From Candidatus Enterococcus myersii (GTDB lineage: Bacteria; Bacillota; Bacilli; Lactobacillales; Enterococcaceae): a DNA stretch of 64,000 nt. Numbering within the stretch: position 1 is the first letter of the stretch; every line of letters starts with the position of its first letter. The DNA is taken from assembly GCF_017316025.1 (NCBI RefSeq), contig NZ_JAFLVT010000017.1, forward strand, positions 1 through 64,000, written 5' to 3'. Below the pieces are notes generated by a model. The model worked only from the letters and a program-made list of their open reading frames with translations, had not been told where the DNA came from and ran no database searches. Positions 34,360 to 44,211 of this stretch are shown here, piece after piece. Both the position numbers and the translations under genes were made by a program.

Positions 34360-35019
34360 TTATTTTTTTCTTGGCAAGACGGTGATGCGGTAATTATCGA
34401 AGTAGCTCGCATCGCCTCTACATTGGGTAAAAGCAAAGATACCCATAATAAGTGCACCAATGGTGTTGGTTAATAAATCGCCCATGGTATCCATTAAAGC
34501 CGCGCGGCCAACAAGATCAACACCACTAGCCCGGTAACGTTGTAAATTCATATCGCCAATGGTGTCACAAAGAAATTCCCAAAATTCCCAGAAAACACCG
34601 CAGACACCAGCAAAAGCAAAACCAAAAAGTAAAAACAACCAAGGGGAAACATCTTTACTTTGCGCCTTGTTTAACGCAATAGCAGCAATGCCATAGCCAA
34701 GGGCAGTTAAAACCATCGGGCTGATACTGTGGAGTAATTTGTCCCACCAACTGATATAGGCAATTAAGTGTAGACAAGTTCCTAAAAATACTGAAATTAA
34801 TAAAAAGAACCAGTAAAAGATAACAATCATAGCTGGAATTTCAATGCGGAGAAACTTACGGCATAATTGCGGTAAATAAATCAGAATAATCCCGGCAAGA
34901 CATTCTACAAAGACTACTGGGGAATCTGTTCGGGCTTTTGTCACCAGCTCAAAAAAGTTAAATGCTAAGACAAAAAGTCCAAAAGTCAGTAAACCCAGTT
35001 GGATTTTTTTAATATTCAT
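34360..35019 (-). CDS. YjdF-like (DUF2238) integral membrane protein
   Basis: A 219-residue protein with about six helices. Conserved polar motifs in the membrane part are WWDKLLHSISPMVLTALGYG, GVFWEFWEFLCD and ALMDTMGDLLTNTIGAL, which fit the DUF2238/YjdF family. The His, Glu and Asp residues inside helices suggest a metal or proton site, but no function is established. It is a single minus-strand gene with RBS GGAGG. Confidence 0.72.
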   Translation of the reverse strand: MNIKKIQLGLLTFGLFVLAFNFFELVTKARTDSPVVFVECLAGIILIYLPQLCRKFLRIEIPAMIVIFYWFFLLISVFLGTCLHLIAYISWWDKLLHSISPMVLTALGYGIAAIALNKAQSKDVSPWLFLLFGFAFAGVCGVFWEFWEFLCDTIGDMNLQRYRASGVDLVGRAALMDTMGDLLTNTIGALIMGIFAFTQCRGDASYFDNYRITVLPRKK

Positions 35020-35121
35020 AAACAGACCTCCAACAAAAGTGTCAACAGTAACTGTTGCAATAAGTGCTAAATTCAGTATACCAAAGATACTGTGATTACT
35101 GAATTAAGAGCCATTTTAAAG

Positions 35122-35928
35122 CTAGTTGAGCCAAGCTGTTAACTGATGGAAAACGTCAGTGACAGCTTCATTTTCTTCTTTTAAAAAGTCGTGGGGCAGG
35201 TAATAAACAGGAACAAATTTACTGTCAGCGCTTTTTTTTGCGAGGGTCTTACTGTATCTAAAGGGCACTTCATTGTCGTTTGCACTAGCCGTGCTGAAAA
35301 TCGGTGGCAGTTTGGTTAAATCAGCTTCCGTTAAGGTAAACAGTTTTTGATTTTCTTTTGTAATGCCATAGTACTGTGCTAACAAGTTGTGGGAAACACC
35401 ATATAAATAAAGTAAATAGCGTTTCATAAAAGGATCATCATAAACGGGTGTCGTTTGGTCAATATCTTCGATCATAGCTTCAGTAATGGTCTCACTACTT
35501 AGACTACGCGGTGTGTCAATAAAAGTTAAATCATAATAGCCATAAAAATTTATTAACTGCTGGGGCAAAGTGCGGTTTTCTTTTTGCAAAAAAGTTGTTA
35601 ATAGCAGCATTAAATAGCTCCCCGCAGAACGGCCACAAAAACTAAAAGGGGACTCTTTAATAATTGTTGTTTCTAATTCTTGCCAAGTTTGTTTTAATTG
35701 GGCAAAGATTTCAGCTAGGCTACTATTTGGTGCTAGTAAATAGTCAAAGCTAATAATCGTATAACCTCGTTGCAAAAAGACTTGGGCCAAATTTTCGGTC
35801 AAGTCGGCTTTACTGCCAAAAATTAGACCACCGCCGTGAAAATAAAGGATATAGCGAGGGGCCATTTTGGTTAAGGGCATAAAAATCGTGGCTTTACTGC
35901 CGCTAGTTAAGGTAACTTGTTTTTTCAA
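35122..35928 (-). CDS. Alpha/beta hydrolase (esterase-like)
   Basis: A 268-residue cytosolic hydrolase from a TTG start, eight bases after AAGGAG. YFHGGGLIFGSKADLTENL is the HGGG oxyanion-hole motif of the hormone-sensitive lipase class. GRSAG supplies the nucleophile serine, and the C-terminal LPHDF carries a probable catalytic histidine. It overlaps the end of the PucR-type regulator gene by 26 bases, so both are co-expressed. The substrate is unknown; an ester or lactone linked to the neighbouring catabolic cluster is possible. Confidence 0.85.
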   Translation of the reverse strand: MKKQVTLTSGSKATIFMPLTKMAPRYILYFHGGGLIFGSKADLTENLAQVFLQRGYTIISFDYLLAPNSSLAEIFAQLKQTWQELETTIIKESPFSFCGRSAGSYLMLLLTTFLQKENRTLPQQLINFYGYYDLTFIDTPRSLSSETITEAMIEDIDQTTPVYDDPFMKRYLLYLYGVSHNLLAQYYGITKENQKLFTLTEADLTKLPPIFSTASANDNEVPFRYSKTLAKKSADSKFVPVYYLPHDFLKEENEAVTDVFHQLTAWLN

Positions 35929-37498
35929 TTTTTTTTCTCCTTAATTTTAAGTGTAATAAGTAAGTGGCGATTTCAATATTCATCGTTTGCAAAGGATTGT
36001 TCAAGTCTAAAGCTAAAAGTTCTTGAATGCGATCGATACGGTAACGAATCGTTTTTGCATGTAAAAATAATACTTCTGAGGTTTGTTTGTAGTTGCGATT
36101 GGTTTTAAAAAAAGTAAACAGGGTATTGAATAATTCTGGTTGTCGCAGTTGTAAGTCAATGAGTTCAGGGGAAATTAAATCAGCGACTTCTGCGAGTTTT
36201 TCTTCTGAAATAAAATAGCGAAAAATTCCCAAATCTTGAATATCTACGACGTTTGCAATGAGATATTCTTGATTAAAACGCAGTATATCCAAGCAGTCAA
36301 TTAGAATTTCTTTGATTGTTGCCACTGGTTTAATAGGACTTGTAGCAATTACCAAATGACAATTTTGACGTAAGGAATCAACTAGTTGTCGGCGAATTTC
36401 TTCTTTTGATAGACGGCGCTGTTCATCTTTTAAATTATATAAAACTAGCGAATAGTTGTGATGTTCAAAAAATAAAGTATGGGTACGTAAACTGCGTAAT
36501 TTATTTCGTAGCATTCGTTTTTCTTCTGTTGGTAAATCTTTTGTGGCAAAGGCCACGCCTTGATAGTAAGGATAGTAGTCCATTTTAGCTTCTTTTAGCA
36601 GGCTTTTTACTTCATCTAAATTGTTAGGGGTATTTTGTAAAATGGCATCCGCTAAGTTATTTAAGCGGGTGTAACGGTCTTTTTTAATCAGAAAATCCAT
36701 TTGCAGTTTTTCTTGAATAACATCAATTAAGTTTTCGATGATCATCAAATCGGTTTCCTTTAGACCAACTTCACCTTCGTGAACTAAAAGAGTACATTCG
36801 CTACTAAAATTGTTGGCGATATTGGTTTCAAGAGCAAAATATTCTTTACTCTCACTATGGGAAAATAAAGTTAACAATTCATAGTGGTTTTTACTAAATT
36901 CTCCAATTGGCATTTTGACGCGTTTGGTGACCACTAACTCGTGAGGAAGCGTCCCAAAGCGCAACGTCAATTTTTGTTCTGGCAAGAGTAAAAGACAATC
37001 TTTTTGAATCATATGATAAAACTCCGTCATGATTTGTTCATAAGAAGAAAAGTTCCGGGTCAATCGGTTAAAACGTTGTCGGACTTCATAATATGTTTTT
37101 AAAACATGCGATTGATGATTCAAAATGGGCTGATAAATTGCCAAAACAATTTGTTCGTAGGTAACATCTTTTTTTACTTTAATTAAGGGAAGTTGATATT
37201 TTCCACAAAACGATAAAAGCCATTCCGGTACGCGGTTAATTAAGCGTTCGACTTTGACCACCATACCGCTGACGCCAATTCCCCGCATTTTTTGAAAAAA
37301 GTCTTCAATTTCAGCTAGTTCCATGTTTTCAAAGGCATAAAGGGAAGTTAAGATCAGCTGATTTTTTCGACTCCACTTCTCAATATCCAACGCTTCTAAA
37401 ATCATCACCGATTCAATTTCATTTTCTAAACCGATTTCTCCGGTTAACAACTGACTGTTTTGAAATATTTCTAACCGCAACAATTCATATATTCTCAT
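35903..37498 (-). CDS. PucR-family transcriptional regulator
   Basis: A 531-residue protein with an N-terminal PucR/PurC-regulator sensory domain (about 5-125: GENEIE-like LENEIESVMILEA, LTSLYAFENM, GVSGMVVKVERL). A GGDEF-like/CdaR middle follows. The C-terminal HTH_30 reads LFNTLFTFFKTNRNYKQTSEVLFLHAKTIRYRIDRIQELL. PucR-type activators commonly control purine and allantoin catabolism. It is divergent from the fdrA-like operon, which it probably regulates through the 189-bp intergenic region. Confidence 0.9.
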   Translation of the reverse strand: MRIYELLRLEIFQNSQLLTGEIGLENEIESVMILEALDIEKWSRKNQLILTSLYAFENMELAEIEDFFQKMRGIGVSGMVVKVERLINRVPEWLLSFCGKYQLPLIKVKKDVTYEQIVLAIYQPILNHQSHVLKTYYEVRQRFNRLTRNFSSYEQIMTEFYHMIQKDCLLLLPEQKLTLRFGTLPHELVVTKRVKMPIGEFSKNHYELLTLFSHSESKEYFALETNIANNFSSECTLLVHEGEVGLKETDLMIIENLIDVIQEKLQMDFLIKKDRYTRLNNLADAILQNTPNNLDEVKSLLKEAKMDYYPYYQGVAFATKDLPTEEKRMLRNKLRSLRTHTLFFEHHNYSLVLYNLKDEQRRLSKEEIRRQLVDSLRQNCHLVIATSPIKPVATIKEILIDCLDILRFNQEYLIANVVDIQDLGIFRYFISEEKLAEVADLISPELIDLQLRQPELFNTLFTFFKTNRNYKQTSEVLFLHAKTIRYRIDRIQELLALDLNNPLQTMNIEIATYLLHLKLRRKKIEKTSYLN

Positions 37499-37560
37499 TT
37501 CATTCTCCTTTTTTACGCTTTTGGATAAAAAATATGTAAAATTTTTGGAATATTATCAAG

Positions 37561-37574
37561 TGTAAACGCAATCA
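37561..37574. promoter_or_regulatory. Candidate CcpA-binding cre site upstream of the fdrA operon
   Basis: TGTAAACGCAATCA matches the cre consensus TGWAANCGNTNWCA with one mismatch. It lies between the divergent PucR and fdrA genes, so carbon-catabolite control of this nitrogen/carbon salvage locus is plausible. Confidence 0.4.
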
Positions 37575-37708
37575 ATAAAAAATACAATAAGAGTGTAAAG
37601 AAAATCAGGAATAAATAAACATCAGTTTTGACGTCAGCTGATTTAAATTGACTGGTTTTAATAAGTGAAATTTCTCAGGAGATTTTTTTGAAAACAAGGA
37701 GGAATAGT

Positions 37709-40700
37709 ATGTTACAAACGGTGATTTTGAAAAATAATTATCAAGACTCAATCAATCTCATGCTATTAACAAATAAAATTAATGATTTACCAAATGTCAG
37801 CATGAGCCAAATTATGATGGGGACAGATGCAAATAAAGATATTTTACAAAATACGAATCTGTTAACGTCACAAGCTCAAAGTGCTTCACCAAATGACTTA
37901 ATGATAGTCGTCGATAGTGAAGACGGAGAAATTATGGCAGAAGTGCTACCGGCTGTTCACGCTTTTTTAGATGACTTATCCACCAAAAGTGAAACGACTG
38001 AAAATAAAGCGGCCACTTCTTGGGAAGAAGCATTAACACAATTGCCAGATGCTAATATGGCGTTGTTTAGTATTCCTGGTGAATATGGCGCACCTGAGAT
38101 GGAAAAAGCGTTAAAAGAAGGTCTGCATGTCTTTTCATTTACTGACAATGTTTCTTTGGAAGACGAGGTGCGTTTGAAGAATTTGGCCCACGAAAAAGGC
38201 TTACTTATGATGGGGCCAGATTGTGGTACAGGGATTATATCTAGTATCCCGATTGCATTTACGAATGTTGTTTCGCCGGGGAATATCGGTGTTGTGGGTG
38301 CTTCTGGTACGGGTATCCAAGAAGTGACAACTATTATTGATCGGCTAGGAAATGGCGTCGTTCACGCTATTGGAACGGGCGGTCGCGATTTAAGTGATAA
38401 GGTTGGTGCAACTACGGTAAAAGATGCCATTGTGGCTTTAGAAAATCACGAACCGACTGATGTGATTTGCGTAATCTCTAAGCCACCTGCAAAAGAAGTG
38501 CGCAATGAAGTGGTGCAATTGTTACAAAGTGTCTCAAAACCAGTTGTCGCGATTTTTCTAGGAGAAAAACCGACCGCTCATGAAGGCAAAGTTTATTTAG
38601 CACATACATTAGAAGAGACCGCAAAAATTGCGATTGATTTAGCTAATGAAAAACCAATCCAAAAAAATTATTTTGAAGCGATGGCAAAACCAGCTGTACC
38701 TGTCTTGTCTACTGATAAAGTGGTGAAAGGTTTATACTCTGGCGGGACATTGGCAGCAGAAGCTGGCATGATGATTTCAGAAGCATTAGGTTTGGAGGGG
38801 CTAATAAAGCAAGCAGGCTATATTTTGAAATCCAATGGTTATGATGTGATTGACTTAGGTGATGATATATATACCCAAGGAAAGCCACATCCGATGATTG
38901 ATCCTGAAGTGCGAATTCAAAAAATCCATGAATATGGTGCGCAAAAAGAAACTGGCATTATTTTATTTGATGTTGTTTTGGGTTATGGTGCACACGAAGA
39001 TATGGCGGGCGCGTTGTTGCCAGCAATAAAAGAAGAATTAACAAAAGCGCAAAATGAAGGACGTACGCTTTATTTTGTTGCAACGGTTGTGGGTACGAGA
39101 AAAGATCCACAAAACTATGATGAAACAGTGAAACGCTTAGAAGAAGCGGGCATTTATGTCGCCGAAAGTAACGCGAAAGCTGTGCAATTGGCATTATTAT
39201 TAAAGGGCATCACAATTTCTGAAGCAGATAAAGAAGTCGTAGCTTATTCAGGTAAAAAAGTTGCGATTCCCCAGGCAAGTCAAGCCGTCATGGAGTTGTT
39301 AAGCACGAAGCCACGAATTATTAATGTGGGACTGCAAAGCTTCAACGATTCGATTACAGATTACGGGGGGAAATCGGTTCAATTTAATTGGCGTCCCCGT
39401 GCAAGTGGTAATAAAAAAATGATTAAAATTTTAAGTGCATTAGAAGACCATGCAGCAGAAATACAGGCTGAAAATGACAAAGTAATTGAAAAAATTAAGA
39501 ATTCACAACCATTTTTAGTTGATGTACGACCAGCCAAAGAAGTTATTCAAGAATTAAATGAAGCACAAAAAACCTTGTTACATGCCGGTCCACCGATTAC
39601 TTATGGGCAAATGACTGGACCGATGAAAGGATCATGTATTGGTGCGGCTTTATTTGAAGGCTGGGCCAAAGATGAAACACAGGCAAAACAAATGTTGGAA
39701 AATGGCGAAGTTCGTTTTATTCCATGCCATCATGTTCACGCAGTCGGGCCAATGGGGGGGATTACTTCTGGCAATATGCCGGTGGTTGTTATTGAAAATC
39801 GTTTAGATGGTACAAATGCATACTGTACGATGAATGAAGGTATCGGCAAAGTATTGCGGTTTGGTGCTTACTCACAAGAAGTGGTCGATCGCCTGCATTG
39901 GATGAAAGACATTTTGGGCCCAACAATTGCTAAAGCCTTAAAACAAACTCAAGAAGGCATTAATCTAAACGTTTTAATTGCACGTTCCATTACGATGGGA
40001 GATGAATTCCACCAACGAAATATTGCGGCTTCTGCTAATTTTCTAAAAGAGGTAGCACCACTAATCGTTAAACTACAAATGGACGAAAAAGAAAAATACG
40101 ACGTCATTAAATTCTTAGCTGATACGGATCAATTTTTCTTAAATATTATGATGGCGACAGGTAAAGCAATTGTAGATACTGCGCGTAAAGATACTAAAGG
40201 GACAATTGTCACGACCATGACACGTAATGGTGTTGATTTTGGTGTTCGCATTGCTCAAACCGGTGATGATTGGTACACAGCACCGGTTAATACACCAAAA
40301 GGATTATACTTCACCGGTTTTACAGAAGAAGATGGTAACCCCGATATCGGCGATAGTGCTATTACTGAAACGGTTGGGGTTGGAGCGATGGCAATGGTGG
40401 CCGCACCAGGAGTGACACGATTTGTTGGCGCTGGTGGTTTTCAAGATGCTTTGGATATTTCCAATGAAATGGAGCAAATTTGTCAAACGCATAATCCGAC
40501 TTGGACAATTCCAACTTGGGATTTTAAAGGTACTTGTTTGGGAATTGATATTCGCAAAGTTGTTGAAACGGGAATTACACCAATTATTAATACCGGTATC
40601 GCGCATAAAAAAGCCGGTGTTGGACAAGTCGGTGCCGGCACAGTTAGAGCACCTTTAGGCTGTTTTGAAAAAGCATTAGAGGCTTATGCTAAAGTGTGGG

Positions 40701-40717
40701 ATATTCATGTTGACTAA
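37709..40717 (+). CDS. Fused FdrA-DUF1116 protein (AllF-AllG-like)
   Basis: 1002 residues from ATG 37709 behind AAGGAGG; an in-frame TTG at 37688 precedes the RBS. The N-terminal half (about 1-520) is FdrA-like, with a CoA-binding/succinyl-CoA-synthetase-like fold: MMGPDCGTGII, GNIGVVGASGTGIQE, GTGGRDLSDKVG. The C-terminal half (about 535-1000) is DUF1116: HAGPPITYGQMTGPMKG, PCHHVHAVGPMGGITSG, GTVRAPLGCF. In E. coli these are separate genes, fdrA and ylbE, reported with ylbF to form oxamate carbamoyltransferase in allantoin degradation. Here they are one polypeptide, overlapped by the DUF2877 gene. No carbamate kinase gene is present in the window. Confidence 0.88.
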   Translation: MLQTVILKNNYQDSINLMLLTNKINDLPNVSMSQIMMGTDANKDILQNTNLLTSQAQSASPNDLMIVVDSEDGEIMAEVLPAVHAFLDDLSTKSETTENKAATSWEEALTQLPDANMALFSIPGEYGAPEMEKALKEGLHVFSFTDNVSLEDEVRLKNLAHEKGLLMMGPDCGTGIISSIPIAFTNVVSPGNIGVVGASGTGIQEVTTIIDRLGNGVVHAIGTGGRDLSDKVGATTVKDAIVALENHEPTDVICVISKPPAKEVRNEVVQLLQSVSKPVVAIFLGEKPTAHEGKVYLAHTLEETAKIAIDLANEKPIQKNYFEAMAKPAVPVLSTDKVVKGLYSGGTLAAEAGMMISEALGLEGLIKQAGYILKSNGYDVIDLGDDIYTQGKPHPMIDPEVRIQKIHEYGAQKETGIILFDVVLGYGAHEDMAGALLPAIKEELTKAQNEGRTLYFVATVVGTRKDPQNYDETVKRLEEAGIYVAESNAKAVQLALLLKGITISEADKEVVAYSGKKVAIPQASQAVMELLSTKPRIINVGLQSFNDSITDYGGKSVQFNWRPRASGNKKMIKILSALEDHAAEIQAENDKVIEKIKNSQPFLVDVRPAKEVIQELNEAQKTLLHAGPPITYGQMTGPMKGSCIGAALFEGWAKDETQAKQMLENGEVRFIPCHHVHAVGPMGGITSGNMPVVVIENRLDGTNAYCTMNEGIGKVLRFGAYSQEVVDRLHWMKDILGPTIAKALKQTQEGINLNVLIARSITMGDEFHQRNIAASANFLKEVAPLIVKLQMDEKEKYDVIKFLADTDQFFLNIMMATGKAIVDTARKDTKGTIVTTMTRNGVDFGVRIAQTGDDWYTAPVNTPKGLYFTGFTEEDGNPDIGDSAITETVGVGAMAMVAAPGVTRFVGAGGFQDALDISNEMEQICQTHNPTWTIPTWDFKGTCLGIDIRKVVETGITPIINTGIAHKKAGVGQVGAGTVRAPLGCFEKALEAYAKVWDIHVD

Positions 40718-41522
40718 AATTGTTATTAGTGATTACCTCTTGCCTTTGGAAAAATTTGGCGTAATTGGATCGGTGCACAGCGTTTTTGAGCATTCTTTTA
40801 ATCTCAAAGTTGGTGAAGCCTTAATTAATGTGGCCAATTATCATGAATATCTCTCTTGCTTTGGTTTGTTTGTTCCAACAGAAATGTTTGCAGCATTAAA
40901 ACCTTATGTCAAACAAGGAGATCCCGTTAAAATAAAAAATGACCGCATTGTTTTTTATAATCAAATGCAAGTTAAAACCTTACCTCTTATAGATTACACA
41001 AGTGTTTCTTTAAAAGTGTCTGCTACACATCTGGAAAAAGAGCCGCTGCAATTTTTGCAGCAGCTCTTAGTAGCAGCCGATTTGGAAGAAAAAATTGGTA
41101 TCCAAAAAGACGTAAATTTTATAGCTGTTAAAAATCAATTGTTGCAGCCAGAACAAGCAAATTGGGAGGCGGTAACTAAATTTCTAATTGGTCGTGGGCA
41201 AGGGTTAACCCCAAGTGGGGATGATATTTTAGTTGCTTATGCTTTTATTGCCCGTATTTTAGGAAAACCTTACGCCACAGATCTAGTAGCTAAATTGGCT
41301 AAACAAAAAGGACGCACGACAGATATTAGTTGGGCTTATATAAAAAGTTGTGAGACAGGTTACGTTAACTCGTTGATTTATCAATTGTATCAAGACTTAA
41401 AAAAACAGCGCAAAGAAAATTTAGCTCAAGATATTCAAAATATTATGTCAATTGGACACACATCGGGAAAAGATATGTGTTATGGCATTTATCTTGGGAT
41501 AACTGCAGTTTTAAATACTTAA
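40707..41522 (+). CDS. DUF2877 protein (AllH-like)
   Basis: 271 residues from ATG 40707, which overlaps the end of the fused FdrA gene by 11 bases; longer in-frame starts lie deeper in that gene and lack an RBS. The motifs GRGQGLTPSGDDILVAYAF and IGHTSGKDMCYGIYLG identify DUF2877, the family of E. coli YlbF. It should be the third component of the oxamate carbamoyltransferase-like assembly. The translational overlap supports complex formation. Confidence 0.85.
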   Translation: MLTKIVISDYLLPLEKFGVIGSVHSVFEHSFNLKVGEALINVANYHEYLSCFGLFVPTEMFAALKPYVKQGDPVKIKNDRIVFYNQMQVKTLPLIDYTSVSLKVSATHLEKEPLQFLQQLLVAADLEEKIGIQKDVNFIAVKNQLLQPEQANWEAVTKFLIGRGQGLTPSGDDILVAYAFIARILGKPYATDLVAKLAKQKGRTTDISWAYIKSCETGYVNSLIYQLYQDLKKQRKENLAQDIQNIMSIGHTSGKDMCYGIYLGITAVLNT

Positions 41523-41546
41523 ATTTTTGAAAAAAGGAGCAAGACT

Positions 41547-42785
41547 ATGGAATCTTCCAAACAAGCAGTAAAAGTGAGCAATAATTATTGGATTAAAGTT
41601 GTCGCCTTGTTTTTTGTTGGCTGGATTTTAATGTATGCCACCCGAACGATTTTCAATCCAATTATGGGAATTATTGGTGAAAATTTTGGTTTAAGTAATA
41701 CCCAATTAGGGTTAGCCAATTCTATTTTCTTTTTGACCTATGCGATTGCACAAGTACCATTTGGGGTTATTGGCGATAAAATTGGTCGTAAATTAGTGAT
41801 TACGATTGGTTTTCTAATTATGGGTGTCATGACGTATTTTAGTGGTCTAGCAACAACCTTTGTCATGTTTTTAATTATTCGGGCAATGGCCGGTATTGGT
41901 CAAGGTGCGTATTATGGTCCACAATATGCTCTATCAACAGAATCTATTCCTAAAAGTAAACTAACATTAGGGACGGCTATTATTAACAGTGGGATGGCCT
42001 TTGGGACTTCAGGTGGCTACTTACTTTCCAGTAAATTGGTGTTGGAAAATGGGGAACATTGGAGTAAACCTTTCTTCATTATGGCGGTACCGACGATTAT
42101 TGTTGCCATTTTATTTTACACATTATTAAAAGAAAAGGTTATTCGCCCAGAAGATGAAGCAAAAAAAGTGGCAGTAAATCCTACTGAAAATAAAGTTTCT
42201 TTTAAATCAATTATTTCCAACAAAAACTTACTGGCTGCATTCATTTTATGTTTCACTAGCATTTATGCCAATTTTGTTATTATTACTTGGTTGCCATCTT
42301 TTCTAATTGCTGAACGCGGTTTTGCTGGCACGAGCGTAGGTTTTATTTCTTCATTAGTACCGTGGGCGTCAATTCCTGGAGCGTTGATTTTTGCACGTAT
42401 TGCCGATAAATCTGGCAGTACCAAAAAATTAGTGTATTTACTAGTGCCATTAGCCATTCTATCAGTCTTTTCAATTGCGTTTGTAACCAATCGTACACTA
42501 CTAATTGCGGTGTTAATTTTATACGGTTTGACTGGGAAACTGGCTCTTGATCCAATCGTTGTAGCTTACGTGACAAAAAACGCACCAAAAGGTTCCTTGT
42601 CGACTACTTTAAGTGCGTATAACTTTATTGGAATGTCTGGGTCCATTTTAGCACCTTATATTACCGGCTTTTTAGCAGACACCGTTGGTTCTATGAAAAT
42701 CGGTTTTTATCTTGCTTGTGTTTTACAAGTGATTGGTTTACTCGTTTTTGCGGTTTTAGCAAAAGATACAAAGGAAGAAGCATAG
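41547..42785 (+). CDS. Major facilitator superfamily transporter
   Basis: A 412-residue carrier with 12 predicted helices. The MFS loop motif is FGVIGDKIGRKLVITIGF between helices 2 and 3, and ARIADKSGSTKKLVYLL is its second-half counterpart. It resembles organic-anion (ACS-like) MFS members. Position in the fdrA operon, 24 bases after the DUF2877 gene with RBS AAAAGGAG, suggests uptake of an intermediate such as allantoate, oxamate or a ureido acid. This substrate is inferred from context only. Confidence 0.87.
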   Translation: MESSKQAVKVSNNYWIKVVALFFVGWILMYATRTIFNPIMGIIGENFGLSNTQLGLANSIFFLTYAIAQVPFGVIGDKIGRKLVITIGFLIMGVMTYFSGLATTFVMFLIIRAMAGIGQGAYYGPQYALSTESIPKSKLTLGTAIINSGMAFGTSGGYLLSSKLVLENGEHWSKPFFIMAVPTIIVAILFYTLLKEKVIRPEDEAKKVAVNPTENKVSFKSIISNKNLLAAFILCFTSIYANFVIITWLPSFLIAERGFAGTSVGFISSLVPWASIPGALIFARIADKSGSTKKLVYLLVPLAILSVFSIAFVTNRTLLIAVLILYGLTGKLALDPIVVAYVTKNAPKGSLSTTLSAYNFIGMSGSILAPYITGFLADTVGSMKIGFYLACVLQVIGLLVFAVLAKDTKEEA

Positions 42786-42790
42786 TTTTT

Positions 42791-42860
42791 AATAGCTGTG
42801 GTCGGAGCTAAAATAAGACGATTTTGATTTATAAAAACAATTTCAACTACCACAGCTATT
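42791..42860 (+). terminator. Long-loop hairpin between the MFS and symporter genes
   Basis: AATAGCTGTGGT pairs perfectly with ACCACAGCTATT around a 46-base loop, followed by ATTTTAAT. The T-run is weak, so it is probably a partial terminator or processing site within the operon. Confidence 0.5.
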
Positions 42861-42945
42861 ATTTTAATCGCAGCGCTATCGTCTTATGATTGCGGGGAAA
42901 AACTAAAGATGGCGGGCGATCATTACAGTTATAGAGGTGAGGAAA

Positions 42946-44169
42946 ATGACAAAAAAATTCTCCATGATCACCCAAATATTGATTGCTGTCGTTTTAGGTT
43001 TGGCATTTGGTTTGTTTATACCAGAATGGGCCCACTACTTAAAAATTATTGGCGATATCTTCTTAAAGTTGATGCAGATGGCAATACCAGTTTTGGTTTT
43101 AGGTCAAATTATTCAAGCAGTTGGCAGCATTAAGCCAAAAGAGTTAACGAGTTTAGGTATTCGCACGGTTGTAGTTTTTGGTGTATCATCACTATTGGCA
43201 GCTAGCTGGGGTATTTTCATTGCAGTTTTGTTTAACCCCGGCTATGGTGTGGATATGACCGCCTCTTTAGGTCAAGGGATTAAAGAGCAGGAAATTTCTT
43301 TAAGCCAAACAATCAGTGACTTTTTCTCGAAAAATATTTTTGCTTCGTTGGCAGAAGGTTCTATTATTCAAATTATCGTATTTGCTTTATTTTTTGGCTT
43401 AGCTCTCAGTAAATTTATGCAAAAAAAACCAACATCATCCTTATTCCAGATTATTGTAGATTTTAATGAAGTCATTATTAACATTATTTATTATGTGATG
43501 ATTTTTGCTCCAATCGGGATTTTTTCCCTAATTGCTTCTACTATTAGTGAGTTGGGGATTAAGATTATATTGCCGCTAATGAAGTATTTGTTAGTCTATG
43601 GTTTAAGTACATTCCTGTTTTTAGGTTTATGGATAATCGTAATCGCCCTTTATGGCAAGTTAAATCCATGGCGGCTGGTTTTGAATATGAAAAATATGTC
43701 GGTGATGGCGCTTGCGACGACGTCTTCAGCGATTACACTACCAATTGCGATGGATGAATCCCGGCATAAATTAGGGTTAAGCAATCGTATTACCAATTTA
43801 GTTTTACCTTTGGGGATGTCATTAAACAGTAATGGTTCGGCAATGCACATGGCGATTACGGTTATGACAATTGCCCAAATGTATCAAATGGATTTTTCGA
43901 TTGAGAAAATGTTTTATCTGGCGATAACAGCAACGTTTGTTTCCTTAGCAAATGCTGTGGTACCAGGAGCAGGCCTTGTTTCGCTGGCGATTATTGTACC
44001 TCAAATGGGTCTACCTATTGAAAGTATTGCAATATTTGCTGGGGTAGAATGGTTTGTGGGAATGCTTCGGACGATTTTAAATGTAAATTCAGATGTTTAT
44101 TCAGCGATTGTAGTAGCAAAGTCTGTCAATGAAATTGACTATGGCATTTTCAATCAAACAAAAAGTTAG
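42946..44169 (+). CDS. DctA/GltP-type cation:dicarboxylate symporter
   Basis: 407 residues from ATG 42946 behind AGAGGTGAGG; the GTG at 42937 lies in the RBS. It shows the glutamate/dicarboxylate symporter core: helical-hairpin segment ALATTSSAITLPIAMDE, then NLVLPLGMSLNSNGSAMHMAIT and a C-terminal VVPGAGLVSLAII. The family moves dicarboxylates or amino acids with Na+ or H+. It is last in the cluster, separated from the MFS gene by 160 bases with a hairpin, so its expression may be uncoupled. Confidence 0.88.
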   Translation: MTKKFSMITQILIAVVLGLAFGLFIPEWAHYLKIIGDIFLKLMQMAIPVLVLGQIIQAVGSIKPKELTSLGIRTVVVFGVSSLLAASWGIFIAVLFNPGYGVDMTASLGQGIKEQEISLSQTISDFFSKNIFASLAEGSIIQIIVFALFFGLALSKFMQKKPTSSLFQIIVDFNEVIINIIYYVMIFAPIGIFSLIASTISELGIKIILPLMKYLLVYGLSTFLFLGLWIIVIALYGKLNPWRLVLNMKNMSVMALATTSSAITLPIAMDESRHKLGLSNRITNLVLPLGMSLNSNGSAMHMAITVMTIAQMYQMDFSIEKMFYLAITATFVSLANAVVPGAGLVSLAIIVPQMGLPIESIAIFAGVEWFVGMLRTILNVNSDVYSAIVVAKSVNEIDYGIFNQTKS

Positions 44170-44174
44170 TCTAG

Positions 44175-44211
44175 GAGGTGGGAGAAAATTTTTGTCCCAC
44201 CTCTTTTTTTT
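44175..44211 (+). terminator. Rho-independent terminator
   Basis: GAGGTGGGA pairs with TCCCACCTC and is followed by eight Ts, directly after the symporter gene. 44212-44439 has no other feature apart from the RBS of the next gene. Confidence 0.93.
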
